Positions 8,287 to 15,535 of a stretch of 64,000 nt of DNA are shown here, piece after piece. The stretch is from Niastella koreensis GR20-10 (GTDB lineage Bacteria; Bacteroidota; Bacteroidia; Chitinophagales; Chitinophagaceae): NCBI RefSeq assembly GCF_000246855.1, contig NC_016609.1, positions 5,468,744 to 5,532,743 of the forward strand. The letters run 5' to 3'. A model generated the notes under the pieces. That model did no database searches, was not told the origin of the DNA, and was given only the letters and a program-made list of their open reading frames with translations. The translations under genes were made by a program, and so were the position numbers. The first letter of the stretch is position 1, and each line of letters opens with the position of its first letter.

Positions 8287-8444
8287 AGTTCCGAGTTCCA
8301 AGTTCAGGGTTGGGCATCCTAAAACTTTGAACTTCAAACCCTGAACCCGGAACCTGGAACTCGGAACTTGGAACTCGGAACTTGGAACTCAGAACTCAGA
8401 ACTCGGAACTTGGAACTCAGAACTCGGAACCTGGAACTCAGAAC
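8287..8444. repeat. 7-nt-period inverted repeat (GGAACTY family) at the serine hydrolase 3' end
   Basis: A short left arm (8287-8311, GAGTTCC/AAGTTCA units) faces a long right arm of about 16 heptamers (8334-8444; GGAACTC, GGAACTT, AGAACTC). The arms can pair through AACCCTGAAC and the adjoining units. The stop codon of the next gene (8438-8440) lies inside the last heptamers. Confidence 0.92.
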
Positions 8445-9574
8445 AATAATCCCCACCGGATAAGCGCATCCACCTCCGCCGGGGCGTTATCGATCTTTTC
8501 ATCGGCCCGTTTTTTCCCCAATCGTACGATAACCGTTTTTTTGGAAGGAATTACAATTACATACTGGCCCAGAATGCCGCGGGCATAAAAGATGTCGGGT
8601 TTGCTGGGAATGATCCACCACTGGTAGCCGTAGTAATTACAGCGCAGTCCGCTGTTATCGGGGATATTGCATGGTTTTATGGAGTTCAGGTAATAATCCA
8701 TGGGAATGATCTCGTTGCCTTTCCAGCGGCCACTGTCCAGCATCAGCTGGCCCAACCGGGCAAAATCGCGGGCATTGGAATTAAAGCAACAATAGGCTTT
8801 TTCGCTCCCGCCAATCATGTCGGTGCTCCACAGGGCGGCATGCTCGGCCCCCATTGGCTGCCACAATTTTTCCGAGGCATAGGCGCTGAGCGATTTACCG
8901 GTGGCTTTTTCCAGTAACAGTCCCAACAACTGGGTATCGCCCGATTTGTAGGCATGCAGCGTACCTGGCGGGTGTATAATGGAAATGCCGGTGGCGGTTT
9001 TATAGGCGTTGTGGCCATAATATAGCTCGGTGGTCACCGAAAATGGATTGGCATAGGATTCATCCCAGTTACTGCCGCTGCTCATGGTCAACAGGTCAAT
9101 AATGCGCACTTTGGCTTTATCGCCGGTTCTGAACTCGGGCAAAAAATCACCCACCGGTTCCTGCAACGACTGTATTTTCCCTTCTTTTACTGCCGCCCCT
9201 ATCAGCAGACTGGTAATGCTTTTGGCCATGGAAAATGAACCCGACAAGGACGAATCGCTGTAACCGTCCCAGTAAAATTCATACAGGATGGAATCGTTCT
9301 TAATAGCCAGCACCGCCACGGTTTCCAGGTCTTCGAGCTTTTTCTTCAGGGCAATGGGCAGTGGGTTCTTATTGTAGTCTTTAGAAAGGTTCCAGGGCTG
9401 CGGTTCACCCGTTACCACGGTATTATTGGTGAACTTTTCGTAGTCGTCGATATTGGCAAAATTGTACCATACGGCCTCAAACAAATAAGTCCGGCCCGAG
9501 ATAACTGCATAGGCGCTGAAAGCCACAATTATCACCAGAATAATGGTCACAATTACGCGAATAAACTTTTTCAT
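8438..9574 (-). CDS. Serine hydrolase, class C beta-lactamase/CubicO-like, membrane-anchored
   Basis: The start is taken at ATG 9574 (MKKFIRV), giving 378 residues; a longer frame upstream is open but begins with a poor leader. Residues 3-25 are a hydrophobic N-terminal anchor or signal. The penicillin-binding-like fold shows the nucleophile motif S115-M-A-K118, the second motif in LHAYKSGDTQLLG (Y-K-S) and a C-terminal GILGQY strand in place of KTG. Such CubicO proteins include esterases, D-aminopeptidases and peptidases, so the substrate cannot be given. The last residues LLF and the TGA stop are encoded by the heptamer repeat, which suggests that the original C-terminus was replaced when the repeat arose. 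Confidence 0.85.
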   Translation of the reverse strand: MKKFIRVIVTIILVIIVAFSAYAVISGRTYLFEAVWYNFANIDDYEKFTNNTVVTGEPQPWNLSKDYNKNPLPIALKKKLEDLETVAVLAIKNDSILYEFYWDGYSDSSLSGSFSMAKSITSLLIGAAVKEGKIQSLQEPVGDFLPEFRTGDKAKVRIIDLLTMSSGSNWDESYANPFSVTTELYYGHNAYKTATGISIIHPPGTLHAYKSGDTQLLGLLLEKATGKSLSAYASEKLWQPMGAEHAALWSTDMIGGSEKAYCCFNSNARDFARLGQLMLDSGRWKGNEIIPMDYYLNSIKPCNIPDNSGLRCNYYGYQWWIIPSKPDIFYARGILGQYVIVIPSKKTVIVRLGKKRADEKIDNAPAEVDALIRWGLLF

Positions 9575-9731
9575 AGCAGCGATTGTTGAAATGAAGGTAA
9601 TAAATTGAACCAACCTGTTTGAGCCATTTAATTGGTTATTAACTATTTTTTTCCGGCATGTGTAAAAAAAGGGAATACGTAACACAATAAAAATTATTGC
9701 AAAAGCTCCGGCACCCTGACAGTCCCTTTTT

Positions 9732-9762
9732 TTTGCTCTTTTCTCATTTTCGAGTAGCTTCG
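9732..9762 (+). promoter_or_regulatory. Promoter of lpd (Bacteroidota type)
   Basis: TTTG (9732-9735), a 19-nt spacer, then TAGCTTCG (9755-9762) matches the TTTG-N19-TAnnTTTG consensus with one mismatch. The start would be near 9769, giving a leader of about 85 nt. Confidence 0.5.
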
Positions 9763-9819
9763 CAGGTCTTTATTAGAAAAAGGCAAAGCAAGTCAGTAAT
9801 AGAATACTGCCGGAAGAAT

Positions 9820-9852
9820 CAGTAAATCGTAAAATCTAAAATCGTAAATCGA
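9820..9852. repeat. Short AATCGTAA-type repeat (7-8-nt period) in the lpd leader
   Basis: Four to five units of ATCGTAA/ATCAGTAA/ATCTAAA directly precede the lpd ATG, the last one touching the start codon. Single polarity. No other copy of this sequence family was seen. Confidence 0.55.
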
Positions 9853-9853
9853 A

Positions 9854-11254
9854 ATGGCATACGACGTAGTAGTTCTCGGAAGCGGCCCCGGCGGATATGT
9901 GGCAGCTATCCGGGCATCTCAACTGGGATTCAAAACCGCAATCATTGAAAAGGAAGCGCTGGGTGGTATTTGTTTGAACTGGGGCTGTATTCCCACCAAA
10001 GCCCTGCTGAAAAGCGCCCAGGTTTTTGAATACATTAAGCACTCAAAAGATTATGGTATCGAAGCCACTGGCACCCCTGATTTTTCGGCAGTAATCAAGC
10101 GCAGCCGCGGTGTAGCCGATAAAATGAGCAAGGGTGTTCAGTTTTTGATGAAGAAAAACAAGATCGACGTGATCATGGGCTTCGGAAAACTGAAAGCCAA
10201 AGGTCAGATTGAAGTAACCAATGAGGGCAAAGCGCAGATCGTTGAAGCAACAAATATCATTCTGGCTACCGGTGGTCGCAGCCGCGAACTGCCAAGCCTG
10301 AAAATAGATGGCAAAAAGATCATTGGCTATCGCGAAGCTATGGTGTTGCCCACGCAGCCCAAAAGCATGATCGTGGTAGGTAGTGGCGCCATTGGGGTTG
10401 AATTTGGCTACTTCTACGCCACCCTGGGTACTAAAGTAACCATCGTTGAATTCATGGACCGCATCGTTCCTGTTGAAGACGAAGAAATTTCAAAAGAACT
10501 GGCAAAGAACTTCAAGAAGAATGGCATCGAGATCATGACCAGCTCTGAAGTTACCAGTGTTGATACCAGCGGCAACGGCGTTAAAGCCAAAGTAAAAACC
10601 AAAGATGGTGAAGTTACCCTCGAAGCTGATGTTGTACTGAGCGCTGTAGGTGTAGCTGCCAACATTGAAGGTATTGGCCTGGAAACACTCGGCGTAAAAA
10701 CTGAGAAAGGCAAAATTGCTGTAGACAAATATTACAAAACCAACGTACCAGGCATTTACGCTATCGGTGACTGCGTTCCTGGTCAGGCATTGGCGCACGT
10801 GGCTTCTAAAGAAGGTATCATTTGCGTTGAAAACATTGCCTACGGTGAAAAGAAATATGCTCACCAACCCGAAGCACTGGATTACGGTAACGTACCAGGT
10901 TGTACTTATTGCACACCTGAAGTTGCTTCAGTTGGTTTGACCGAAAAACAGGCTAAAGATGCCGGTTATGAAATTAAAGTAGGTAAATTCCCATTAAGCG
11001 CTGCCGGTAAAGCTACTGCTGCCGGGCACAACGAAGGTTTCATAAAAGTTATCTTCGATGCTAAATACGGCGAATGGCTGGGTACGCACATGATCGGTTA
11101 CAACGTTACCGAAATGATCGCCGAAACTGTAGTTGCCCGCAAACTGGAAACTACTTACCACGAAGTACTGGATAGCATCCACCCTCACCCAACTATGAGT
11201 GAGAATATTAAGGAAGCTATTGAAGTGGCTTATGGGGAAGCGATTCACATCTAA
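9854..11254 (+). CDS. lpdA: Dihydrolipoyl dehydrogenase (E3)
   Basis: A 466-residue flavoprotein disulfide reductase. The FAD dinucleotide motif GSGPGGYVAA is at residues 9-18, the redox-active disulfide is C40-C45 in GGICLNWGCIPTK, and the NAD-binding motif GSGAIGVEFG is near residue 180. The second FAD motif GIYAIGD is near residue 300 and the active-site histidine lies in SIHPHPT near the C-terminus. It reoxidises dihydrolipoyl groups of the 2-oxoacid dehydrogenase complexes with NAD+ (EC 1.8.1.4). Here it stands alone with its own promoter and a strong terminator; an E2 subunit is encoded 45 kb away at 55642, which is common in this phylum where E3 is shared. Confidence 0.96.
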   Translation: MAYDVVVLGSGPGGYVAAIRASQLGFKTAIIEKEALGGICLNWGCIPTKALLKSAQVFEYIKHSKDYGIEATGTPDFSAVIKRSRGVADKMSKGVQFLMKKNKIDVIMGFGKLKAKGQIEVTNEGKAQIVEATNIILATGGRSRELPSLKIDGKKIIGYREAMVLPTQPKSMIVVGSGAIGVEFGYFYATLGTKVTIVEFMDRIVPVEDEEISKELAKNFKKNGIEIMTSSEVTSVDTSGNGVKAKVKTKDGEVTLEADVVLSAVGVAANIEGIGLETLGVKTEKGKIAVDKYYKTNVPGIYAIGDCVPGQALAHVASKEGIICVENIAYGEKKYAHQPEALDYGNVPGCTYCTPEVASVGLTEKQAKDAGYEIKVGKFPLSAAGKATAAGHNEGFIKVIFDAKYGEWLGTHMIGYNVTEMIAETVVARKLETTYHEVLDSIHPHPTMSENIKEAIEVAYGEAIHI

Positions 11255-11271
11255 TAAGAAAGCATTTTAAT

Positions 11272-11306
11272 AAAAAGGCCCCGACGATTATCGTTGGGGC
11301 TTTTTC
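11272..11306 (+). terminator. Intrinsic terminator of lpd
   Basis: AAAAAGGCCCCGACG pairs with CGTTGGGGCTTTTT (one wobble) around a short loop, with T5 at the end. Confidence 0.9.
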
Positions 11307-11320
11307 TTTATCGTGATGTT

Positions 11321-11453
11321 AGCTACAAGCTTCAACTTGCAAGCAGAAAGCCAAAAGCCGTCGCGGCAACTATGAACTCAGAACTGATAACTCAAAACTG
11401 AGAACAGAGAACTCTGAACTCGGAACTCGGAACTCTGAACTCAGAACTAAGAA
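11321..11453. repeat. Composite 7-nt repeats: AAGCYGN arm, GCCGTCGCGGC tag, GGAACTY arm
   Basis: At 11321-11360 AAGCNNN heptamers lead into the 11-mer GCCGTCGCGGC (11357-11367). At 11371-11453 about eleven GAACTCG/AGAACTC heptamers follow and supply the stop codon of the DUF4197 gene (11447-11449). The same 11-mer abuts the AAGCYGN repeats at 31881 (one mismatch) and, inverted, at 57176. Confidence 0.88.
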
Positions 11454-12190
11454 CCCTGCGCTTCTTTACTTCCGAAAACCTTCTTCAACAGATCAGTTAC
11501 ACGAGAAACAGGATCCTTCCGGATCTTTTGTTCTTCCAGGCTTACCTGGTAAAAAATACCGGTGATGGCTTTATCAGTTACAAAACCACTTAAATCGGGA
11601 TTGATCTTATTGGTGGCAAATTTATTATAGGTAGTAAACACATCTCCCCAGTACTTGGTGGCGCTTACTTTATCCAGCGACTGTTGAATAACAGGTTTGA
11701 AGGCTGAAGTTAAGGCCGAAGTGGTCTTTGTTTTCAGATAGTTGGTTGCGGCAAAATCTCCGCCTTTCAAAATACCCAGCGCATCCTGGATGGTCATGGT
11801 TTTAATAGCATCTAAAAAGATGGGTGCGGCAGATTTGGTGGCATCTTCAGCGGCCCGGTTCAGCGATAAAACGGCTTTATCAACCAGGCTGCCCATTCCC
11901 AGGTCGCGCAGGGTCTTTTCTACCTTCTGAGCCTCCTCGGGTAATAATATCTTGATCGCGGCATTTTTAAAGAACCCGTCCAGGGCCGACAGCTGGTTGG
12001 AAGAATTCTGGGCGCCTACTTCCAGGGCTTGTTTTAAGCCCGCTGCAATGTCGGAAGTGGATAATTGTCCGCCCACTGCAGTTGCCGGATAATTCTCCTG
12101 AATGGTTTTAATGATCTGCTGCGTACTTTCGCAGCCGGAGAGTGCGGAGAGTAGTAATACACAGGATAATAATTGGATAATTCTTTTCAT
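11447..12190 (-). CDS. DUF4197 family lipoprotein
   Basis: The start is taken at ATG 12190 (MKRIIQLL), giving 247 residues; a longer open frame upstream would bury the signal peptide. Residues 1-19 are a lipoprotein signal with the lipobox LSGC, so the mature protein is expected in the outer or inner membrane on the periplasmic side. The rest follows the DUF4197 layout: an alpha-helical protein with GLKQALEVGAQN near residue 40, a FKNAAIKILLPEEAQKVEKTL helix, and the KYWGDVF and TDKAITGIFYQVSLEEQKIR segments at the C-terminus. Function of the family is unknown. It is transcribed divergently from the FAD oxidoreductase 53 nt away. Its last codons and the TAG stop come from the GGAACTY repeat. 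Confidence 0.88.
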   Translation of the reverse strand: MKRIIQLLSCVLLLSALSGCESTQQIIKTIQENYPATAVGGQLSTSDIAAGLKQALEVGAQNSSNQLSALDGFFKNAAIKILLPEEAQKVEKTLRDLGMGSLVDKAVLSLNRAAEDATKSAAPIFLDAIKTMTIQDALGILKGGDFAATNYLKTKTTSALTSAFKPVIQQSLDKVSATKYWGDVFTTYNKFATNKINPDLSGFVTDKAITGIFYQVSLEEQKIRKDPVSRVTDLLKKVFGSKEAQGS

Positions 12191-12243
12191 CATCAATTGT
12201 TTGCTGATTAATTTTTGCAAGATTAAGCCGTAAAATATAAAAA

Positions 12244-13377
12244 ATGCAAATATCAATTTGGGAAAAAGAAAGTTTTTATGCACCAAAAGATGTGATCATT
12301 GTGGGCAGCGGACTGGTGGGCCTTTGGTGCGCCTGGCATCTTAAAAAAAACGATCCTGAATTGTCTGTTGCCATTATTGACCGGGGCATTATTCCCACCG
12401 GGGCCAGTACCCGCAATGCCGGTTTCGCCTGCTTTGGCAGCGTTACCGAACTGGCTGATGATGCCGAACGCTTTGGGGAAGAGAGCATGCTGCAACTGGT
12501 TGAAATGCGTTATAAAGGACTGCAACGCATCCGCAAGGAATTTAAAGAATCGGCTATCGACTTTGAACTGTGCGGCGGCTATGAATTATTTCATGAGCCA
12601 CCTATGGAGAAGATCCCCATCCTGGAGTATCAAATAGATCGGCTAAACACCCTACTGCACGACATCACCGGCAAAAAAAGAACCTTTAAACGGGCTGATG
12701 ATAAAATAAACAAACTGGGTTTACACGAGGTAGACCAATTGATCGAAAACAAAATGGAAGGCTATCTGCACTCCGGCAAACTTTGCCAGGCATTGTTACA
12801 GGCCGTACAATCCATGGGCGTAACCGTATTGAATGCGATCGAGATCAATGGGTTTGAAAAAGTAAACGATCATATAGAACTCTACACCAACCAGTTTGTA
12901 AATTTCAAAGCAGGCAAGGTACTCATCTGCACCAATGCTTTTGCGCGGCAGTTATTACCCGATCTTGATATTGTTCCCGCGCGCGGACAGGTACTCGTTA
13001 CCTCCCCTATTAAAAACTTACCACTCAAAGGCACATTCCATTTTGATGCCGGTTATTATTATTTCCGCAACCTCGGCAATCGCGTATTATTAGGCGGCGC
13101 CCGCAATAAAGCATTTGCCGAAGAAGCCACTACCGAACTCACCATCACCGATACTATTCAACAGGAACTGGAATATTTTCTCAGCACCTATATTCTTCCC
13201 GGCTATGAATACACCATCACCGATCGCTGGAGTGGTATTATGGGTATGGGTAATGAAAAACTGCCTATCGTAAAAACAATTTCACCACAAGTTTTTTGTG
13301 CGGTTAGAATGAGTGGGATGGGGGTTGCTTTAGCTCCTGTTATTGGTGAACAGATGGCTAAGTTACTTAATTCGTAG
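12244..13377 (+). CDS. FAD-dependent oxidoreductase (DAO family)
   Basis: A 377-residue protein with an N-terminal dinucleotide-binding motif GSGLVGLWCAWHL (about residues 19-31), then STRNAGFACFG, which is the second conserved FAD contact of the D-amino-acid-oxidase/glycine-oxidase group. The C-terminal GIMGMGNEKLPIVK and RMSGMGVALAPVIGEQMA blocks complete the FAD domain. Members oxidise amines or amino acids, giving imines and H2O2; the substrate cannot be assigned. It is cytoplasmic. The 3' end is directly joined by a heptamer arm, and the TAG stop (13375-13377) lies in its first unit. Confidence 0.85.
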   Translation: MQISIWEKESFYAPKDVIIVGSGLVGLWCAWHLKKNDPELSVAIIDRGIIPTGASTRNAGFACFGSVTELADDAERFGEESMLQLVEMRYKGLQRIRKEFKESAIDFELCGGYELFHEPPMEKIPILEYQIDRLNTLLHDITGKKRTFKRADDKINKLGLHEVDQLIENKMEGYLHSGKLCQALLQAVQSMGVTVLNAIEINGFEKVNDHIELYTNQFVNFKAGKVLICTNAFARQLLPDLDIVPARGQVLVTSPIKNLPLKGTFHFDAGYYYFRNLGNRVLLGGARNKAFAEEATTELTITDTIQQELEYFLSTYILPGYEYTITDRWSGIMGMGNEKLPIVKTISPQVFCAVRMSGMGVALAPVIGEQMAKLLNS

Positions 13378-13437
13378 TTCTGAAATGCAAGTTCCGAGTT
13401 CAGAGTTCCAAGTTCAGAGTTCCGAGTTCAGAGTTTT
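13373..13437. repeat. Left GGAACTY-family arm (reverse polarity, 7-nt period) before the four-helix-bundle gene
   Basis: About seven units of GAGTTCC/AAGTTCA/GAGTTCA, i.e. the complement of the right arm at 13915-14034. The arm begins on the stop codon of the FAD oxidoreductase and ends in T8. With the right arm it forms an inverted pair around the gene at 13520. Confidence 0.92.
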
Positions 13438-13519
13438 TTTTAGAAAGAAAATTTGTGCTTATATTTAATCAGGTTTTGAAAGGTAGCATCAATCATTTAA
13501 CTCATCTTAATTTATTAAA

Positions 13520-13933
13520 ATGGCTGCTTTTAAAACCTTTGAAGAGATCGAGGCGTGGAAAAAATCTAGAATACTCTGCTCTAAAATTCACTCACTTACC
13601 ATCACAACTGATTTAGCAAGAGATTATAAATTAAAAGACCAAATTAATGGCTCCAGCGGTTCCATTATGGATAATATTGCAGAAGGCTTTGGAAGAGGTG
13701 GAAATAAGGAGTTCATTCAATTTTTAGCTATTTCGCTAGGTTCTGTTTCCGAAAGCATGTCACAATTATATCGCCTTTTAGATAGAAACTATATCAATAA
13801 GCCTCTTTTCACTGAATTATACTCCCTATGCAATGAAATTAAAAAAATGATTCTCAGCCTTATCAATTACATTAAAAGAAGTACCCTTAAAGGAATAAAA
13901 TTCAATACCAACAATACAAACCCTGAACCATAA
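13520..13933 (+). CDS. Four-helix-bundle protein (23S rRNA intervening-sequence / S23 family)
   Basis: A 137-residue all-helical protein with the family pattern: an N-terminal FEEIEAWKKSRIL helix, GLKDQI-like YKLKDQINGSSGSIMDNIAEGFGRG (family core, residues about 34-58), an EFIQFLAISLGSVSE helix and a last long helix ending in a polar tail. Members are encoded in 23S rRNA intervening sequences of some bacteria and, as Avd, in diversity-generating retroelements; many others stand alone with no known function. No rRNA, reverse transcriptase or variable repeat is present here. The gene is visibly A/T-richer than its neighbours and lies between two inverted GGAACTY heptamer arms. Its last codons (TNPEP) and stop are already part of the right arm. 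Confidence 0.88.
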   Translation: MAAFKTFEEIEAWKKSRILCSKIHSLTITTDLARDYKLKDQINGSSGSIMDNIAEGFGRGGNKEFIQFLAISLGSVSESMSQLYRLLDRNYINKPLFTELYSLCNEIKKMILSLINYIKRSTLKGIKFNTNNTNPEP

Positions 13934-14034
13934 CCCTGAACTCGGAACTTGGAACTCGGAACTCTGAACTCGGAACTCGGAACTTGGAACTTGGAACTTG
14001 GAACTCGGAACTCGGAACTCTGAACTCGGAACTA
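13915..14034. repeat. Right GGAACTY-family arm (7-nt period) between four-helix-bundle and MFS genes
   Basis: About fifteen heptamers (GGAACTC, GGAACTT, TGAACTC) fill the whole gap between two convergent genes. The arm contains the stop codon of the four-helix-bundle gene (13931-13933) at one end and abuts that of the MFS gene (14032-14034) at the other. Complementary to the arm at 13373-13437. Confidence 0.93.
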
Positions 14035-15186
14035 AAACTTCGTTTTAGTAGAAATGATAGTCGTAGTAAAACCTAACACCGCTATAACCGCAAAGGATAA
14101 CCTTAAACTTGCAGCCTGTGCTATAAATCCTATCATCGGCGGACCAGCTAAGAAACCTAAATAACCAATAGTAGAAACAGCAGCTAAGGCAACACCAGGT
14201 GAAAATACAGTTGATTTGCCGGCAACACCATATACCAATGGTACTACAGAAGAGACTCCGATTCCAACCAGCATAAAACCTAATGTAGCAGTAACCAAGG
14301 TGGGAAAGATAATTGCTATCGCGAGGCCGGTGGCAATAACCAACCCGCTGAATTGCAGCATACGTAAAGTACCCAGGCGGGTAACCAGTTTATCACCGGC
14401 GAAACGGCCACCGGCCATGGTACACATAAACGCAGTATAACCGAGTGGGATCAGTCCTTTTGATACGGCTACCACTTTTTGAAAATATACGCCGCTCCAG
14501 TCGAACATAGCGCCTTCGCACACCATGCAACACATGGCTATTAAACCCAACTTTAATAAAGTAGCATCGGGCCTGGCAAATAACGGCCGGTCACCATCGG
14601 CGTTTATATCCTGCCGAAGCGAGTTGCGGTACAACAGCGCCACCATCAAATATGCGGTGGCGGCTATAGTGCAAAAATGGGTGAACGGTGCTAAATGAAA
14701 ATTAATCATGAGGGTACCAATGGAAGCGCCGGTAAACCCGGCCAGGCTCCAGATACCATGAAAAGAAGCCATAATGGAACGGCCATACAACACTTCCAGG
14801 CTTACGGCCTGGGTGTTCACAGAAATATTGAACAGGTTACCCAATAACCCAAAGGCAAACAAAACCACTACCAGCTGCCAGGTTTGCTGTACCAGGCCAA
14901 TATTGCATAAAACAAGTGGATATAGAATAGCCGCCAGTAAAACCATCTTCCGGCTGCCAAAATGATGCACCAGCCAGCCTGAAAAAGGCAACGACACCAT
15001 TAACCCTACCGGCAGGGCCAGCAAAACGGCCCCCAGGCCGCCATCACTTAATTGAAGCTGTTGCTTTATATCGGGAATGCGGGAAGCCCAACTGGCGAAA
15101 CATAATCCGGCAATAAAGAAAAAAGCCCCTATCGATAACCGGGCCGCTTTTTTTGACACCAGCGGCTGCACCAACGTACTGTCCAT
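14032..15186 (-). CDS. MFS transporter
   Basis: A 384-residue membrane protein with about twelve hydrophobic segments. The first helix (IGAFFFIAGLCFASWASRIPDIK) and the loop SGWLVHHFGSRKMV (MFS motif A, between helices 2 and 3) are those of the YbjJ-like branch of the major facilitator superfamily. A polar loop near the middle (NADGDRPLFARPDA) separates the two six-helix halves. The substrate is unknown; sugar or drug transporters are both found in this branch. It is a monocistronic gene with a good promoter just upstream of the start codon. The GGAACTY arm ends on its stop codon. Confidence 0.88.
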   Translation of the reverse strand: MDSTLVQPLVSKKAARLSIGAFFFIAGLCFASWASRIPDIKQQLQLSDGGLGAVLLALPVGLMVSLPFSGWLVHHFGSRKMVLLAAILYPLVLCNIGLVQQTWQLVVVLFAFGLLGNLFNISVNTQAVSLEVLYGRSIMASFHGIWSLAGFTGASIGTLMINFHLAPFTHFCTIAATAYLMVALLYRNSLRQDINADGDRPLFARPDATLLKLGLIAMCCMVCEGAMFDWSGVYFQKVVAVSKGLIPLGYTAFMCTMAGGRFAGDKLVTRLGTLRMLQFSGLVIATGLAIAIIFPTLVTATLGFMLVGIGVSSVVPLVYGVAGKSTVFSPGVALAAVSTIGYLGFLAGPPMIGFIAQAASLRLSFAVIAVLGFTTTIISTKTKF

Positions 15187-15191
15187 GGCGC

Positions 15192-15220
15192 CAAAATTAC
15201 ACGCCGGATGCCATCACAAA
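15192..15220 (-). promoter_or_regulatory. Promoter of the MFS gene, placed for a leaderless or near-leaderless transcript
   Basis: On the minus strand TTTG (15220-15217), 17 nt, then TAATTTTG (15199-15192), a perfect TAnnTTTG. The -7 box ends 5 nt before the ATG (15186), so transcription would start at or next to the start codon. Confidence 0.5.
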
Positions 15221-15535
15221 AACATTTTTGCAGTAATTTCTTTAAAATACACAACCCTTCCTCAATAACTAACGTATTATGATTGTATTGTATTCAGGGG
15301 CTAAGGAATAGATAGGACTTCTATTCAAAAGAAAACTGATAATAGTCAAGATTTGTAACTCTTAATGAAGTATGATTAATATATTTCTTTAAATTTACAA
15401 ACAGGTATACACTTAGTACACGTTCTCAAGGCTCAGTGACTTTCCAACCAGTACACCGGTACTTTTAACTCTCTGGCTAGTAGCAATAAATCCCTTCCAA
15501 ACCAGGATTTGTTTTAGTGACTTGTCACCAAAACA
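15221..15535. other. Intergenic region with no gene recognised, upstream of the PAS kinase
   Basis: This 315-bp A/T-rich stretch lies between divergent genes. It contains a TTTG (15352-15355) and a TATATTTC (15380-15387), but the 24-nt spacing is too long for a confident promoter. No short-period repeat or hairpin was found. Confidence 0.5.

Noticed and set aside
8382..8588. Open frame starting inside the GGAACTY array
   Set aside because: It is an artefact of the 7-nt repeats, which give a low-complexity Glu/Leu/Asn-rich peptide, and it is antisense to the serine hydrolase.
13520..13933. A diversity-generating retroelement or 23S rRNA intervening sequence at the four-helix-bundle gene
   Set aside because: No reverse transcriptase, template/variable repeat pair or rRNA sequence is found within the window, so only the protein family link remains.
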